In this document: in pieces, positions 43,560-43,590 of the stretch
How positions within the stretch are numbered: position 1 is the stretch's first letter
Layout of the letters: every line of letters begins with the position of its first letter
Origin: Enterococcus aquimarinus
GTDB taxonomy: Bacteria; Bacillota; Bacilli; Lactobacillales; Enterococcaceae
Direction: 5' to 3'
Assembly: GCF_001885765.1 (NCBI RefSeq)
Contig: NZ_JXKD01000018.1
Span: forward strand, 1-43,590
Length of the DNA stretch: 43,590 bases
Translations under genes and position numbers: made by a program
The notes under the pieces: generated by a model
What the model saw: the letters and a program-made list of their open reading frames with translations, nothing else
What the model was told of the DNA's origin: nothing
Databases searched by the model: none

Positions 43560-43590
43560 TGTAGTGACCCCTTTAAGTTAGACTTTTTAG
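43560..43590 (+). mobile_element. End of an IS3-family insertion sequence (partial)
   Basis: TGTAGTGACCCCTTTAAGTT and the following AGAC closely resemble terminal inverted repeats of the IS3 family (IS150 group), which often read TGTAGTGACCCC or TGTACTGACCCC followed by an AAGTTAGAC-like stretch. Only 31 bases are in the window, so no transposase can be seen. Confidence 0.6.

Overview
The window is low-GC Firmicutes chromosome, most likely from an Enterococcus or close relative (Enterococcaceae). The pointers are the block dnaE-pfkA-pyk-(YceD/rpmF)-gnd next to an EtaRS/LisRK-type two-component pair, a LtaS-type lipoteichoic acid synthase, a PmrA-type efflux pump, and tmRNA with an ALAA-ending tag. 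Most of it is ordinary core chromosome with strong Shine-Dalgarno sites, many TTGACA/TATAAT-type promoters and clear hairpin terminators. I cannot fix the species.

Layout. 1-480: an AT-rich control region with three or four tandem promoters pointing left and a leader that looks like the start of an rRNA operon lying outside the window. 485-11653 (all minus): etaS, etaR, gnd, rpmF, a YceD protein, pyk, pfkA and dnaE, so central carbon metabolism beside replication and a stress sensor. 11785-16587: a small YjzD-like membrane protein, a drug efflux pump, a purine permease with a PurR-box candidate, a Cof-type phosphatase and a TetR regulator with a palindromic operator candidate. 16822-21694 (plus): a two-gene ThrE-type exporter, a TVP38/DedA-like protein, a membrane-anchored glycerophosphodiesterase and a YeiH transporter. 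21827-28582: pgi, gdhA, a flavoprotein, ybaK, aroD and an RlmI-like methyltransferase. 28826-34023: lipoteichoic acid synthase, an orphan membrane protein, and a second histidine kinase/response regulator pair. 34346-34705: tmRNA.

34849-40857 (minus) is the most interesting part: seven tightly packed genes, several overlapping by 4 bp. They are a glycerophosphodiesterase-like protein, a complete binding-protein-dependent ABC importer, a small protein of unknown function and a PHP-domain metallophosphoesterase of the CehA/McbA type. Just upstream are TTTACA direct repeats resembling a PhoP box. I read it as a phosphate-scavenging system that imports and cleaves an organophosphate diester, comparable in logic to Ugp but built from different parts. 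The substrate is unknown.

41041-43590: a GNAT acetyltransferase, free-methionine-sulfoxide reductase, and a secreted coiled-coil M23 peptidase whose downstream terminator seems to be interrupted by the end of an IS3-family element at the window edge.
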